Shown here piece by piece: positions 36,556 through 46,144 of a DNA stretch of 64,000 nt. The stretch covers positions 62,001-126,000 of the forward strand of contig NZ_JACOFV010000012.1 of NCBI RefSeq assembly GCF_014284255.1. Reading direction: 5' to 3'. Made by a program: the position numbers and the translations under genes. This DNA comes from Cognatundibacterium jejuense. GTDB taxonomy: Bacteria > Pseudomonadota > Gammaproteobacteria > Burkholderiales > Burkholderiaceae_D. Each line of letters starts with the position of its first letter. The stretch's first letter is position 1. Under the pieces are notes generated by a model that was given only the letters and a program-made list of their open reading frames with translations, did not search any database and had not been told where the DNA came from.

Positions 36556-37170
36556 ATGTCCCGTTTTGTTTCTATTTCAAAATCTCTGTGTTTGTTGGCG
36601 TTAATCGCTGGCGCCTTGTCTGCTTGCCAGACCCGTGTTTCTCAACCAACCGTCAGCTTGGCTCGTCAGGTTAGTTATGGTGATAATAAAGCGGTTGAAA
36701 CCGTTACTAATGAATTTGGTTCTACTGATTTGCAGATGATCGCAGAAAAGATGGTGGGTTCACTCCTGGAAGATCCAGTTCTTAGCGGTCGCCCGACTTT
36801 GACATTGGCTGGCGTGCGCAACAAGACCAGCGAATACATCGATACCAAATCGATTATGAATACAATTCAAACCGCGTTGGTAAAAAGCCGCAAAGTCAAA
36901 ATGACACGTAGCGCTGACGAAATGCAGCAAGGTGTTGATGAGTTACAGCGTCAGAATCAAAGTGGCCTGTACAAATCTCAAGGTAAGGCAAAAATCGGTA
37001 ATATGGCTGCCGCCAAGTATTCACTTGAGGGTGAAATCGTTTCTATCGTTAAACAAAATGCGACAACTAAAGACGTGTTTTATAAAATGACACTCAAATT
37101 GTATGACATTGAAGATGGTTCGATTGAGTGGGAAGAAGAAAAAGAAATTCGTAAAACGTCTAAAAAATAA
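36556..37170 (+). CDS. lpoB: Penicillin-binding protein activator LpoB
   Basis: 204 residues. The lipobox LSAC gives lipidated C24. The LpoB/CsgG-like fold follows: EKMVGSLLEDPVLSGRPTLTLAGVRNKTSEYIDTK, then SIMNTIQTALVKSRKVKMT and KYSLEGEIVSIVK. In enterobacteria LpoB spans the periplasm from the outer membrane and stimulates PBP1B. CTAAGGAG lies upstream of the ATG. The neighbouring ycfL supports the assignment. The conserved core is intact; the disordered N-terminal linker is shorter than in E. coli. Confidence 0.9.
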   Translation: MSRFVSISKSLCLLALIAGALSACQTRVSQPTVSLARQVSYGDNKAVETVTNEFGSTDLQMIAEKMVGSLLEDPVLSGRPTLTLAGVRNKTSEYIDTKSIMNTIQTALVKSRKVKMTRSADEMQQGVDELQRQNQSGLYKSQGKAKIGNMAAAKYSLEGEIVSIVKQNATTKDVFYKMTLKLYDIEDGSIEWEEEKEIRKTSKK

Positions 37171-37225
37171 TTCCGGTGGGAAGTCTTTTGACACGCCCAC
37201 TAGCTTGTATCCCGAAAAAGGAAGC

Positions 37226-38059
37226 ATGATGTTCCAAGTTAAAACCTTAATTGCGACAGCATTTTGCTCAGTCAGCGTACTCAGTGCACTCAGTGCATAT
37301 GCGGCAGAGCCAAAAATTGCAGTCACTGATTTGACCTATGAAGAAAAAGTTAGCGAGTATTTTCACGTGGTTGCTGCCAGCAGTAAAAGTAGCGTCAAAG
37401 GCAGCTATAGCGAACGTGAAACGGATCACAGCTACTCTCAACGCGGCAACGTAAATGCCAAAAGCGAGAGTAATTATTATGAAGCCGAAGGCACCTATAC
37501 GTATATCGATCGAGGCGAACTTAAAAATTATACAGCTGATCTGAAAGGTGCGATGATTAGAGGTGGTGGCGTTCATATTATGGAAGCACGTCCTTATGTT
37601 GGCAAACCGATGGAAAAGATTTACGACATCATTAGCCGCATTAAGCAAGGGATGTATCCGGGCGCTGATTATGTTTTGTTTGGTACGGTAAGCAGTATTC
37701 AATTCCGTCAAGAAAGTAATCAACTGCAGTACGGCAATTCAATGACGGCCAGTCTGTCACTTGATCTGGTTGCTGATTTTAATTTGATCAATACCAAGAC
37801 TTACGAAGTGAAGGCGGCGTTTAGCGCTAGTGGCTCCGGTGTCGATACGAAAATCATTAGCCGTGCGGGTGATCGTGTTGCATTTAATCGTGGCAAGGTC
37901 ATTCAGGAAACTTCGCGCAGTCTTGCTGATGCTGCCTATGGTGAATTGATGGCGCAGTTTGGCGTACCGCGTGGTACCAATCGTACGCAATATCAAAACA
38001 CAAATGGTCAGATGGTTGCACCGCCACCAGTTTCTGAGCCGGTCACAGTCTATCATTGA
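37226..38059 (+). CDS. Exported LpoB/CsgG-like protein, fourth gene of the cluster
   Basis: 277 residues from ATG 37226 (a second ATG at 37229 has the better spacing to AAGGA at 37218-37222); the frame runs upstream into lpoB, but the signal peptide MFQVKTLIATAFCSVSVLSALSAYA fixes the start. The N-terminal mature part has PKIAVTDLTYEEKVSEYF. A serine- and tyrosine-rich stretch (residues about 45-85) is followed by a conserved-looking core: GADYVLFGTVSSIQFRQE, ADFNLINTKTYEVKAAFSASGSG. That layout is like CsgG/LpoB folds, which sit at the outer membrane. No lipobox cysteine is present. It probably works with LpoB; the role is unknown. Confidence 0.7.
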   Translation: MMFQVKTLIATAFCSVSVLSALSAYAAEPKIAVTDLTYEEKVSEYFHVVAASSKSSVKGSYSERETDHSYSQRGNVNAKSESNYYEAEGTYTYIDRGELKNYTADLKGAMIRGGGVHIMEARPYVGKPMEKIYDIISRIKQGMYPGADYVLFGTVSSIQFRQESNQLQYGNSMTASLSLDLVADFNLINTKTYEVKAAFSASGSGVDTKIISRAGDRVAFNRGKVIQETSRSLADAAYGELMAQFGVPRGTNRTQYQNTNGQMVAPPPVSEPVTVYH

Positions 38060-38105
38060 TAAATTTTGATGACAGTCGGTAAAATCAGGTGAGTATATAA
38101 AGTTT

Positions 38106-38132
38106 AAAGGCTGGCAATTGCTGGCCTTTTTT
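38106..38132 (+). terminator. Terminator of the lipoprotein cluster
   Basis: AAAGGCTGGC and GCTGGCCTTT pair around a short AATT centre, with T-G wobbles, followed by TTTTTTA. It closes the COG3014-ycfL-lpoB cluster. Confidence 0.75.
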
Positions 38133-38213
38133 ACGTCAGTTCATTGCTTTAGAGGGAATTAGAAAAATTTTCATTGAGGCGGGTGGTACCCGTATGAACT
38201 GCGTATAAGTGTT

Positions 38214-38252
38214 AAGGGTGGGATGAGTAGATTATCTGCTCATCCCACCCTT
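38214..38252. repeat. Long perfect hairpin, 14-bp stem
   Basis: AAGGGTGGGATGAG (38214-38227) pairs perfectly with CTCATCCCACCCTT (38239-38252) around TAGATTATCTG. No T tract follows on either strand. It lies 38 bases past the MFS gene stop (minus strand) and could act as a 3'-end RNA stabiliser or a second terminator. Confidence 0.8.
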
Positions 38253-38289
38253 ACTATTTATATGACTAATTGAATAATCCCGGCCGCAA

Positions 38290-39636
38290 CTAATCCCGGA
38301 TTTCCAGTGCCCGGTTTAAGCTCAATGCAGCCATAGAGCAGGCGGCGCCAGATAGTAAATAGAGGCTGACGTAGGCCAGTCCGAAATGCGAGGATAGGCC
38401 AAGAGCGACCAAGGGTGCGAAACCAGCACCGACTAGCCATGCCAGGTCTGAAGTTAATGCTGCGCCGGTATAGCGGTATTTGGCAGCGAAATTTGCAGTC
38501 ACTGCACCAGCAGCCTGGCCGTAAGACAGCCCCAGCAATACAAAGCCCAACAGGATGAAAATGTTTTGCCCTTGTTCGCCACCATCAAGTAATGTTGGGA
38601 CAAAACCGCTTAGTACGGCAATCATCAGCGCAAGTGTACCCAAGGTATTGCGGCGTCCAAAGCGATCGGCGATCAAACCAGATAAAACGACTGACACCGC
38701 CATCAATGCAGCACCACCCACCTGAATGTACAAAAAATCACTTAAATTTCGCGGCGAATACAAAGTAATCCACGATAAAGGGAAAACCGTCACCAGATGG
38801 AATAAGGCATAACTTGCCAGTGCTGCCAGTGCGCCGATTAGTACATTGCGTCCCTGGGAGCTTACTAGTTCGGTGACTTTGGTTGGCTCTAATTCACGTT
38901 CATCCAACAAACGAGCGTATTCATTGGTGGAAACCAGGCGCAAGCGGGCAAACAAGGCCACTACGTTAATCGCAAACGCCACATAAAACGGGAAACGCCA
39001 ACCCCATTCCAGAAAATCCTCTGCCGTTGTGTTCGATATCAAAAAGGCGAAGATACTACCGGCGATCATGAAGCCAAAAGGGGCACCAAGTTGCCCTAGC
39101 ATCGCATACCAGCCGCGTTTGTTTTGCGGTGCGTTCAATGCCAGCAAAGAAGGTAGTCCATCCCATGCACCACCCAAAGCAATGCCCTGTCCGACGCGCA
39201 AAACTGAAAGCAGTACAATGGCAGTCACGCCTAAATGACTAAATGTCGGCAAAAATGCAATTCCAGCTGTCGAGAAACCTAACAAGACCAGCGCCATGGT
39301 CAATTTTGCTTCTCGCCCCAGATGGTGCTGGATAGACATAAAGATAATAGTGCCGAAAGGCCTTGCAAGAAACGCGAAAGAAAATATAGTGAATGCGTAC
39401 AAAGTGCCTTCAAGGCGCGGTACGAAAGGGAAAAATACCATCGGGAAAACAAGTACCGAAGCGATGGCGTAGACAAAAAAGTCAAAATACTCCGACGCGC
39501 GTCCGATAACGACGCCAATTGCAATTTCTCCTGGCGCAATTGTCGTGTGGTCAGACTTGGTGTTTTTGGTTGAACCAGTGTTGGAACGGAGGGGAAATTC
39601 GGCGTTATGTTCGCCGTGGTGGCTGATACTTGGCAT
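38290..39636 (-). CDS. MFS transporter, metabolite:H+ symporter type
   Basis: 448 residues with about 12 hydrophobic helices after a polar N-terminus of about 35 residues. The MHS/ProP-type signatures are visible: GRASEYFDFFVYAIASVLVFP in TM1, FLARPFGTIIF, RVGQGIALGGAWDGLPSLLALNAP in TM4-5 and SGLIADRFGRRNTL after TM8. Members import organic acids, betaine or proline with protons. The usual G-D-R-x-G-R-K after TM2 reads differently here (QHHLGREAKL). The substrate is unknown. It diverges from cyoA with 149 bases between them. Confidence 0.87.
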   Translation of the reverse strand: MPSISHHGEHNAEFPLRSNTGSTKNTKSDHTTIAPGEIAIGVVIGRASEYFDFFVYAIASVLVFPMVFFPFVPRLEGTLYAFTIFSFAFLARPFGTIIFMSIQHHLGREAKLTMALVLLGFSTAGIAFLPTFSHLGVTAIVLLSVLRVGQGIALGGAWDGLPSLLALNAPQNKRGWYAMLGQLGAPFGFMIAGSIFAFLISNTTAEDFLEWGWRFPFYVAFAINVVALFARLRLVSTNEYARLLDERELEPTKVTELVSSQGRNVLIGALAALASYALFHLVTVFPLSWITLYSPRNLSDFLYIQVGGAALMAVSVVLSGLIADRFGRRNTLGTLALMIAVLSGFVPTLLDGGEQGQNIFILLGFVLLGLSYGQAAGAVTANFAAKYRYTGAALTSDLAWLVGAGFAPLVALGLSSHFGLAYVSLYLLSGAACSMAALSLNRALEIRD

Positions 39637-39785
39637 AGTCGTCTCTCGTAGTTATGGTCTGATCGATGGACGCCATGAACCCTCGCAGATATAACTTTGC
39701 TAAGGTAGGACAAAACGTCCAATCGCTAATGCTAGTCAGTCCATGTACATTACCATGAATCTCAGTCTAAATTGGATTTTTCATT

Positions 39786-40811
39786 ATGATTTCCCTACTA
39801 TTGCGGCGCGGACTTATGCTGTTTTGCGTTGCGCTGTTGGCTGGATGTGACACGATTGTGTTAAATCCTTTTGGCGATATCGCCGCCCAGCAGAGCAAAC
39901 TGATTGTCGTTTCAACAATATTGATGCTGATCATCATCGTTCCGGTGATAGCACTCACTCTCTTTTTTGCATGGCGCTATCGCGCAAGCAATACGGAGGC
40001 AGCCTACGAACCCGATTGGGATCACTCCACAATGCTGGAGCTGATTATCTGGGGTGCACCGTTGTTAATTATCATCGCTTTAGGCACGATAACCTGGATT
40101 TCTACGCATACTCTTGATCCATATCGAAAGTTGTCGCGTTTAGATGAAAATCGTTCTATCCCTGCCAACGTGAAACCACTAGTGGTGGAAGTTGTTGCAT
40201 TGGACTGGAAATGGTTGTTTATTTATCCAGAACAAGGTATCGCCACAGTGAATGAATTGGCGGTTCCGGTTGATGTGCCAGTCAGCTTCAAAATTACTGC
40301 TTCAACGGTAATGAACTCATTCTACATTCCAGCGTTGGCAGGTCAGATTTATGCGATGCCAGGTATGCAAACCGCATTGCACGCTGTGATCAACAAACCT
40401 GGTGTGTATGACGGTTTCTCCGCCAACTACAGCGGTGCAGGTTTCTCTGACATGAAATTCAAGTTCCACGGCATGAATCAGCAAGACTTTGATGGCTGGG
40501 TTGCCGCTGCGAAAGCAAATGCCAGCACGCTCAAACGTGCTGACTACATGAAGTTGGAAGAACCAAGCATTAAAGATGCTGTGCGCCATTATGGAACCGT
40601 GGATGCAGATTTGTTCCATGCGATTGTCAATCGTTGTGTTGCAGCTGATCAGGTTTGTATGGACCAGTTAATGGCAACCGACATGAACGTTAAATCTGCA
40701 AAGAATAGCGATACAAAAGGGTTGACTTTGCTTGCGCAGAATCAGCGTAACGGACGCACGCTTGATGCTGAAGTGTGTACCACGCCGTCAATTACTAGTG
40801 GGAAAAAATAA
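39786..40811 (+). CDS. cyoA: Cytochrome bo3 quinol oxidase subunit II
   Basis: 341 residues. Lipobox LAGC gives C21. Two membrane helices (about 42-64 and 86-106) precede the periplasmic cupredoxin domain with [47 protein letters not shown] and [12 protein letters not shown]. The Cu-A ligands of cytochrome c oxidases are absent, as in quinol oxidases. The C-terminal COX-ARM-like region follows. The stop shares one base with the cyoB start (TAATG). Confidence 0.95.
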   Translation: MISLLLRRGLMLFCVALLAGCDTIVLNPFGDIAAQQSKLIVVSTILMLIIIVPVIALTLFFAWRYRASNTEAAYEPDWDHSTMLELIIWGAPLLIIIALGTITWISTHTLDPYRKLSRLDENRSIPANVKPLVVEVVALDWKWLFIYPEQGIATVNELAVPVDVPVSFKITASTVMNSFYIPALAGQIYAMPGMQTALHAVINKPGVYDGFSANYSGAGFSDMKFKFHGMNQQDFDGWVAAAKANASTLKRADYMKLEEPSIKDAVRHYGTVDADLFHAIVNRCVAADQVCMDQLMATDMNVKSAKNSDTKGLTLLAQNQRNGRTLDAEVCTTPSITSGKK

Positions 40812-42814
40812 TGTTAGACCAAATTGATATGACTAAGCTGATATTCGGCCGTCTGAGCTGGGATGCAATTCCCTTCCATGAACCGATTTTGTTAGCGACT
40901 TTTGTAATGGTGGCGCTGGGTGGAATCACCTTGTTAGGTGCCTTGACCTATTTCCGTGTATGGGGCAACTTGTGGAACAACTGGTTCACCAGTATTGACC
41001 ACAAACGTATCGGTATCATGTACATGATCCTCGGTATCGTGATGTTGTTGCGCGGTTTTGCTGATGCGTTGATGATGCGTGCTCAGCAGGCATTGTCGTT
41101 CGGTGACGCACACGGTTTCTTGCCACCGCATCACTACGACCAGGTGTTCACGGCACACGGCGTGATCATGATTTTCTTCGTCGCAATGCCGTTCGTTACT
41201 GGTTTGATGAACTACGTCGTGCCTATGCAAATTGGTGCCCGCGACGTGGCTTTCCCGTTCCTGAATAATTTCAGCTTCTGGATGACGACCTTCGGTGCAG
41301 TATTGGTGATGGCATCTTTGTTCGTTGGTGAATTTGCTCGTACAGGTTGGTTGGCTTACCCACCGCTGTCAGGCATACTCGGTAGCCCGGACGTGGGAGT
41401 CGATTACTATATCTGGTCCTTACAGATTGCCGGTGTTGGTACCTTGTTATCCGGTGTGAACCTGATCGTCACGATCATCAAAATGCGTGCTCCTGGCATG
41501 ACAATGATGAGAATGCCAGTATTCACATGGACAGCTTTGTGTACGAACGTTCTGATCGTTGCTGCTTTCCCAGTGTTGACTGCGGTATTGGCGATGTTGT
41601 CTCTGGATCGCGTCTTCGGTACGAACTTCTTCACGAACGACATGGGTGGTAATTCCATGATGTACGTGAATCTGATCTGGATCTGGGGTCACCCAGAGGT
41701 GTACATTCTGGTATTGCCAATTTTTGGTGTGTTCTCAGAAATCGTTTCTACTTTCAGCAGCAAACGTCTGTTCGGTTACACCTCCATGGTGTACGCGACT
41801 GTCGTTATTACCATCTTGTCTTACCTGGTATGGTTGCATCACTTCTTCACAATGGGATCCGGTGCGAGTGTTAACTCGTTCTTCGGGATCACGACGATGA
41901 TTATTTCTATCCCGACCGGTGCGAAGATTTTCAACTGGTTGTTTACGATGTACCGTGGTCGTATCCGCTTCGAAGTACCGATGTTGTGGACCATGGGCTT
42001 TATGGTGACGTTCGTGATCGGTGGTATGACGGGCGTGTTGCTGGCGGTTCCACCTGCTGACTTCGTATTGCACAACAGTTTGTTCTTGATTGCTCACTTC
42101 CACAACGTGATTATTGGTGGCGTGGTATTTGGTACATTTGCTGGTATTAATTTCTGGTTCCCGAAAGCGTTTGGCTACAAGCTCGACGCGTTCTGGGGTA
42201 AGTGCTCATTCTGGTTCTGGACCATTGGTTTCTACTTTGCGTTCATGCCTTTGTATGTATTGGGTCTGATGGGCGTTACCCGTCGCCTGAGTCACTTTGA
42301 AGATCCATCCTTGCAGATCTGGTTCCAGATCGCTGCGTTCGGTGCGGTGTTGATTGCCTTCGGTATTGCCTGCTTCGTGATTCAGTTGGGCGTCAGCTTC
42401 ATGCGTCGTGATTCATTGCGCGATTTTACTGGTGATCCATGGGGTGGTCGTACTCTGGAATGGTCGACATCTTCTCCACCTCCAGCATACAACTTTGCGT
42501 TCACACCAATGGTGCACGATATCGACACGTGGGCAGATATGAAGAGCAATAAATATCAGCGTCCTACTGATGGTTTTGTCTCTATTCATATGCCAAAAAA
42601 TACAGGCGCTGGTGTGATTATCGCTGGCTTGAGTGCGGCTGTTGGCTTTGCTCTGATCTGGCAGATGTGGTTGCCTGCTGTTGTCGCGTTTATCGCAATG
42701 ATGGTAGCGATCATTACTCATACCTTTAATTACAACCGCGATTACTACATTCCGGCGGACGAAGTTACCCGCACTGAAGCAGAACGCACACGTTTGTTAG
42801 CGAGCCATGTCTAA
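40811..42814 (+). CDS. cyoB: Cytochrome bo3 quinol oxidase subunit I
   Basis: 667 residues, with 14-15 transmembrane helices. This is the catalytic subunit with haem b, haem o3 and Cu-B that reduces oxygen to water and pumps protons. [16 protein letters not shown] holds a haem ligand; [17 protein letters not shown] holds the Cu-B histidine and the cross-linked tyrosine; [10 protein letters not shown] supplies two more Cu-B histidines; [17 protein letters not shown] supplies the remaining haem ligands. It overlaps cyoC by eight bases, so the operon is translationally coupled. Confidence 0.97.
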   Translation: MLDQIDMTKLIFGRLSWDAIPFHEPILLATFVMVALGGITLLGALTYFRVWGNLWNNWFTSIDHKRIGIMYMILGIVMLLRGFADALMMRAQQALSFGDAHGFLPPHHYDQVFTAHGVIMIFFVAMPFVTGLMNYVVPMQIGARDVAFPFLNNFSFWMTTFGAVLVMASLFVGEFARTGWLAYPPLSGILGSPDVGVDYYIWSLQIAGVGTLLSGVNLIVTIIKMRAPGMTMMRMPVFTWTALCTNVLIVAAFPVLTAVLAMLSLDRVFGTNFFTNDMGGNSMMYVNLIWIWGHPEVYILVLPIFGVFSEIVSTFSSKRLFGYTSMVYATVVITILSYLVWLHHFFTMGSGASVNSFFGITTMIISIPTGAKIFNWLFTMYRGRIRFEVPMLWTMGFMVTFVIGGMTGVLLAVPPADFVLHNSLFLIAHFHNVIIGGVVFGTFAGINFWFPKAFGYKLDAFWGKCSFWFWTIGFYFAFMPLYVLGLMGVTRRLSHFEDPSLQIWFQIAAFGAVLIAFGIACFVIQLGVSFMRRDSLRDFTGDPWGGRTLEWSTSSPPPAYNFAFTPMVHDIDTWADMKSNKYQRPTDGFVSIHMPKNTGAGVIIAGLSAAVGFALIWQMWLPAVVAFIAMMVAIITHTFNYNRDYYIPADEVTRTEAERTRLLASHV

Positions 42815-43442
42815 TACATCTACTTCTACTCATAACGCGATGGGCGCAGCTTCCGGCTCACGCTACTTTGTTCGGGAACACCATCCTGAAAACGGCACTA
42901 TGTTGGGTTTTTGGTTATACCTGATGAGTGACTGTCTGGTCTTTGCCTGCTTGTTTGCTGCTTATGCTGTGTTGGGGCGCAATTATGCAGGTGGTCCGAC
43001 TGGTGCAGAAATTTTTGATCTGCCATTGGTTGGTCTGAATACTTCTTTGTTGTTGCTGTCGTCGATTACTTACGGTTTTGCGATGTTGGAATCGCAAAAA
43101 GATCGTTTGCGTAACACGATGATCTGGTTGGCTGTTACCGGTGTTTTGGGCGCGTGTTTTATCTATTTTGAATTGTACGAGTTCGTACATCTGATCCTGG
43201 AAGGCGCAGGCCCACAACGTAGTGGTTTCCTGACGTCATTCTTCGCGTTGGTGGGCACTCACGGTTTGCACGTCAGCTTCGGTATTATCTGGCTGGTGAC
43301 TTTGTTATTCCAGTTGAAGCGTCATGGCCTGACACCAGAAAATCGCCGTCGCCTGATGTGTTTATCTATGTTCTGGCACTTTCTTGACGTTGTCTGGATT
43401 GGTGTCTTTACCTTTGTCTATTTGATGGGAGTTTTGCCATGA
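42807..43442 (+). CDS. cyoC: Cytochrome bo3 quinol oxidase subunit III
   Basis: 211 residues with five membrane helices. Heme-copper oxidase subunit III signatures are present: [20 protein letters not shown] near the N-terminus, [33 protein letters not shown] and [19 protein letters not shown] at the end. It stabilises the oxidase core. It overlaps cyoD by four bases (ATGA). Confidence 0.96.
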   Translation: MSNTSTSTHNAMGAASGSRYFVREHHPENGTMLGFWLYLMSDCLVFACLFAAYAVLGRNYAGGPTGAEIFDLPLVGLNTSLLLLSSITYGFAMLESQKDRLRNTMIWLAVTGVLGACFIYFELYEFVHLILEGAGPQRSGFLTSFFALVGTHGLHVSFGIIWLVTLLFQLKRHGLTPENRRRLMCLSMFWHFLDVVWIGVFTFVYLMGVLP

Positions 43443-43891
43443 GTGCACACCACAATCACGGGGCTCATGGCCACCATGACCATCATGATCAGCATGGCCA
43501 CGACCATGCTGATCACGGTAGTCTGAAAAGTTATGCAACCGGTTTCATCCTCGCTGTTATTTTGACGGTGATTCCATTCTGGCTGGTGATGGGTAAAGTA
43601 TTCGATAAATCCAGTACCACAGGTTTTGTGTTACTAGGTTTGGCAGCAGTGCAGATCGTTGTTCATATGGTGTATTTCTTGCACATGAACTCGAAGTCAG
43701 AAGGCGGCTGGACGATGCTGGCATTGCTGTTCACAACCATGGTTGTTGTGATCATGATGAGTGGTTCTTTGTGGGTCATGTATCACCTGAATCACAACAT
43801 GATGCCAGGGATGGATCACGAAACAGTACCTGAATCTATCAAGATGGCACCGGTAGAAAAAGAAATGAAGAAAATGCCTGGCATGTCATGA
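43439..43891 (+). CDS. cyoD: Cytochrome bo3 quinol oxidase subunit IV with histidine-rich N-terminus
   Basis: 150 residues. Three membrane helices (about 32-52, 60-80 and 95-118) carry the family pattern [20 protein letters not shown] and [14 protein letters not shown]. The N-terminus is unusual: 12 of the first 26 residues are histidine, mixed with Asp and Gly. The C-terminal tail is about 30 residues longer than in E. coli CyoD and rich in Met and Lys ([17 protein letters not shown]). Subunit IV helps assembly of the Cu-B site, so these His/Met tracts may bind copper; this is inference. It overlaps the SURF1 gene by four bases. Confidence 0.93.
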   Translation: MSAHHNHGAHGHHDHHDQHGHDHADHGSLKSYATGFILAVILTVIPFWLVMGKVFDKSSTTGFVLLGLAAVQIVVHMVYFLHMNSKSEGGWTMLALLFTTMVVVIMMSGSLWVMYHLNHNMMPGMDHETVPESIKMAPVEKEMKKMPGMS

Positions 43892-44712
43892 TTGACCGTT
43901 TGAATCATGCGACTACTGATGCTGATGCATTAGTAGTCAATGCTTCCCAACCCCGTTCCAAATTTGTGAGGGTCACCCTCACAATTTGCGCGGGGTTGTT
44001 ATTTTTGAGCTTCTTTTTGCTTGGCACCTGGCAAATTAAGCGGCTGCAGTGGAAGCTTGATCTGATTGCGCGCGTAGAGCAAAGAGTGCATGCTGCTCCG
44101 CAAGATGTACCTGTTGCCGCAAATTGGGCAAAAGTAAATGCGGCACAAGATGAGTATCGTCATGTGCGTCTCAGTGGTACTTACCTCTACCAGTACACTA
44201 GTCTGGTGTTGGCATCGACGGAATTAGGCCCTGGATATTGGGTCATGACGCCATTGCGAATGGACGATAACAACATCGTCTGGATCAATCGTGGCTATAT
44301 TCCAACTGCGATGGCAGGACAATTTCAATCAACGAATACCAAGACTGCTGATGCTGGTGTGATGATCGCTGGTTTATTACGTATCAGCGAACCGAATGGT
44401 GGCTTTTTACGCCACAACGATCCAAGCGCACAACGGTGGTTTTCGCGTGATATCGAGGCAATGAGTACCTCTCATCGTTTAACTTTTGCGGCGCCGTATT
44501 TTGTTGATCTTGAAGCGCATTCATCCTCATCTTTGCCGGAAGCTAATGAATATCCAGTTCCCGGTCTGACCGTTATCGCCTTTCATAATAGCCATTTAGT
44601 CTACGCCTTGACCTGGTATGTGCTGGCATTGATGGTTGCCGGTGCCTATTTCTACGTCTGGCGCGAAGACAAGCGCCTCAACGCGCAGCGAAGCTCTCGT
44701 CAAGTCTCATAG
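43888..44712 (+). CDS. SURF1 family oxidase assembly protein
   Basis: 274 residues. SURF1 proteins take part in haem insertion into terminal oxidases. TM1 (about 28-50) ends in FFLLGTWQIKRLQWK, the conserved GxWQxxRxxWK. The periplasmic domain has YRHVRLSGTY, TPLRMDDNNIVWINRGYIP and WFSRDIEAM, and TM2 near the C-terminus reads NSHLVYALTWYVLALMVAG, with the SURF1 N-x-H-x-x-Y-x-x-T-W-x pattern. It is the fifth gene of the cyo operon. CyoE, the haem O synthase, is not present in this window. Confidence 0.92.
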   Translation: MIDRLNHATTDADALVVNASQPRSKFVRVTLTICAGLLFLSFFLLGTWQIKRLQWKLDLIARVEQRVHAAPQDVPVAANWAKVNAAQDEYRHVRLSGTYLYQYTSLVLASTELGPGYWVMTPLRMDDNNIVWINRGYIPTAMAGQFQSTNTKTADAGVMIAGLLRISEPNGGFLRHNDPSAQRWFSRDIEAMSTSHRLTFAAPYFVDLEAHSSSSLPEANEYPVPGLTVIAFHNSHLVYALTWYVLALMVAGAYFYVWREDKRLNAQRSSRQVS

Positions 44713-44793
44713 TCTGTTAACATAGCGTGTTGCTGGGTTGTTCTGGCAAGTTTCAGCAAGCGCAAGACCACAGCATCCTTAGGAGACGCAGGA

Positions 44794-46131
44794 ATGACGG
44801 CTAGCCCGGTACAGCAAACTGACGAACGCGAAATCCAGACGCATCAGAAACGGGTGTTGTATGCCGCATCCGACTACGAAAGTTCTGCCGGTCATAAAAA
44901 CATGTTGCAGCTGATCCATTTAAGATGGATTGCAATGCTGGGGCAGGTATCAACGATTGCGCTGGCGACCTTGGTTTTTGATATCAAATTGCCGTTGTTG
45001 CAAATATCATATGTCATTGCGCTACTCATTGCCTTCAATATTGCCAGTCATTTGCGTTGGCATGAAGAAGTAAAAGTATCGAACAGAGAGTTATTCTTTG
45101 CCCTGCTGGTAGATGTCGCAATTTTAACTGCGCAACTGTATTTATCCGGTGGTATTCATAATCCGTTTGCGTTTCTGTATTTGCTGCAAGTCATTTTAAG
45201 TGCAGTGCTGCTGGAAGCATGGTCGACCTGGTTGATCGTGGTTATTTCTGGTGTCTGTTTGTTTGGACTATCTTTATTTTATTATCCGCTGACCTTGCCA
45301 GTCGAGCATATCGATAGCATGCCGGGTTTGTATCAGGATGGCATGATTATTTGCTTTCTGGTCAATGCGGCTCTATTAGTTTTTTTCTTAACACGCATCA
45401 GTGGGAATCTCAGTAGTCGTGATGCGCAATTGGCGGATTTAAGACAGCACGCAACGGAAGAAGAACACATTGTCAAAATGGGTCTCCTGGCCTCGGGAGC
45501 GGCGCATGAACTCGGCACCCCTTTAGCGACATTATCAGTGATTTTAGGCGACTGGCGACGCATGCCAGAATTTAGTAAAAGCCCTGAATTGCTCGAGGAA
45601 ATCAGCGAAATGCAGAGGCAACTGCAACGTTGTAAAAGTATCGTCAGCAGTATTTTGCTGTCTGCTGGTGAGGCACGCGGTGAGTCTTCGGTAAAGACCA
45701 CGCTCAATACCTTCTTGAGTAACCTGGCGGAGGATTTCCGAACTACCCGTCCAGTGGGTACATTTGTGTTTGAAAATCACCTGCAACAGGATGTTCCGGT
45801 TGTGTTTGATTCAGCACTCAAGCAGATGATGTGCAATGTGTTAGATAATGCGCTTGAAGCATCACCACATTGGCTTTCTTTGGAGGTCAGCAGCGATGCC
45901 AATTCTTTGAGTATCGTTGTAGCAGACCAGGGCCCGGGATTTTTGCCAGAAATTCTGGAAAAGTTAGGACAGCCTTACCAATCGACCAAAGGGCGTCCCG
46001 GTAGCGGTTTAGGGATATTTTTTGTGGTGAATGTGGCGCGTAAATTGGGGGGGGCCGTTTCTGCCCGCAATCGCGCAGAAGGTGGAGCGGTGGTCAAAAT
46101 TGTGCTGCCGCTATCAGCAATCATGCTTTAA
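44794..46131 (+). CDS. regB: Redox-sensing histidine kinase RegB/PrrB
   Basis: 445 residues with six N-terminal membrane helices (about residues 40-205). Quinone-binding signature GGIHNPF lies in the membrane domain. The H-box is ASGAAHELGTPLATLSVILG with H238, and the redox-active cysteine of the family is C280 in QLQRCKSIV. HATPase motifs MCNVLDNALEASP, VADQGPGFLP and GSGLGIFFVVNVARKLGG follow. RegB measures quinone pool and redox state and phosphorylates RegA. A G8 run at 46047-46054 lies in the last part of the gene. Loss of one G would put the frame directly into regA. It lies directly after the cyo operon, a likely target. Confidence 0.93.
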   Translation: MTASPVQQTDEREIQTHQKRVLYAASDYESSAGHKNMLQLIHLRWIAMLGQVSTIALATLVFDIKLPLLQISYVIALLIAFNIASHLRWHEEVKVSNRELFFALLVDVAILTAQLYLSGGIHNPFAFLYLLQVILSAVLLEAWSTWLIVVISGVCLFGLSLFYYPLTLPVEHIDSMPGLYQDGMIICFLVNAALLVFFLTRISGNLSSRDAQLADLRQHATEEEHIVKMGLLASGAAHELGTPLATLSVILGDWRRMPEFSKSPELLEEISEMQRQLQRCKSIVSSILLSAGEARGESSVKTTLNTFLSNLAEDFRTTRPVGTFVFENHLQQDVPVVFDSALKQMMCNVLDNALEASPHWLSLEVSSDANSLSIVVADQGPGFLPEILEKLGQPYQSTKGRPGSGLGIFFVVNVARKLGGAVSARNRAEGGAVVKIVLPLSAIML

Positions 46132-46144
46132 AGGGTTAAACAAA

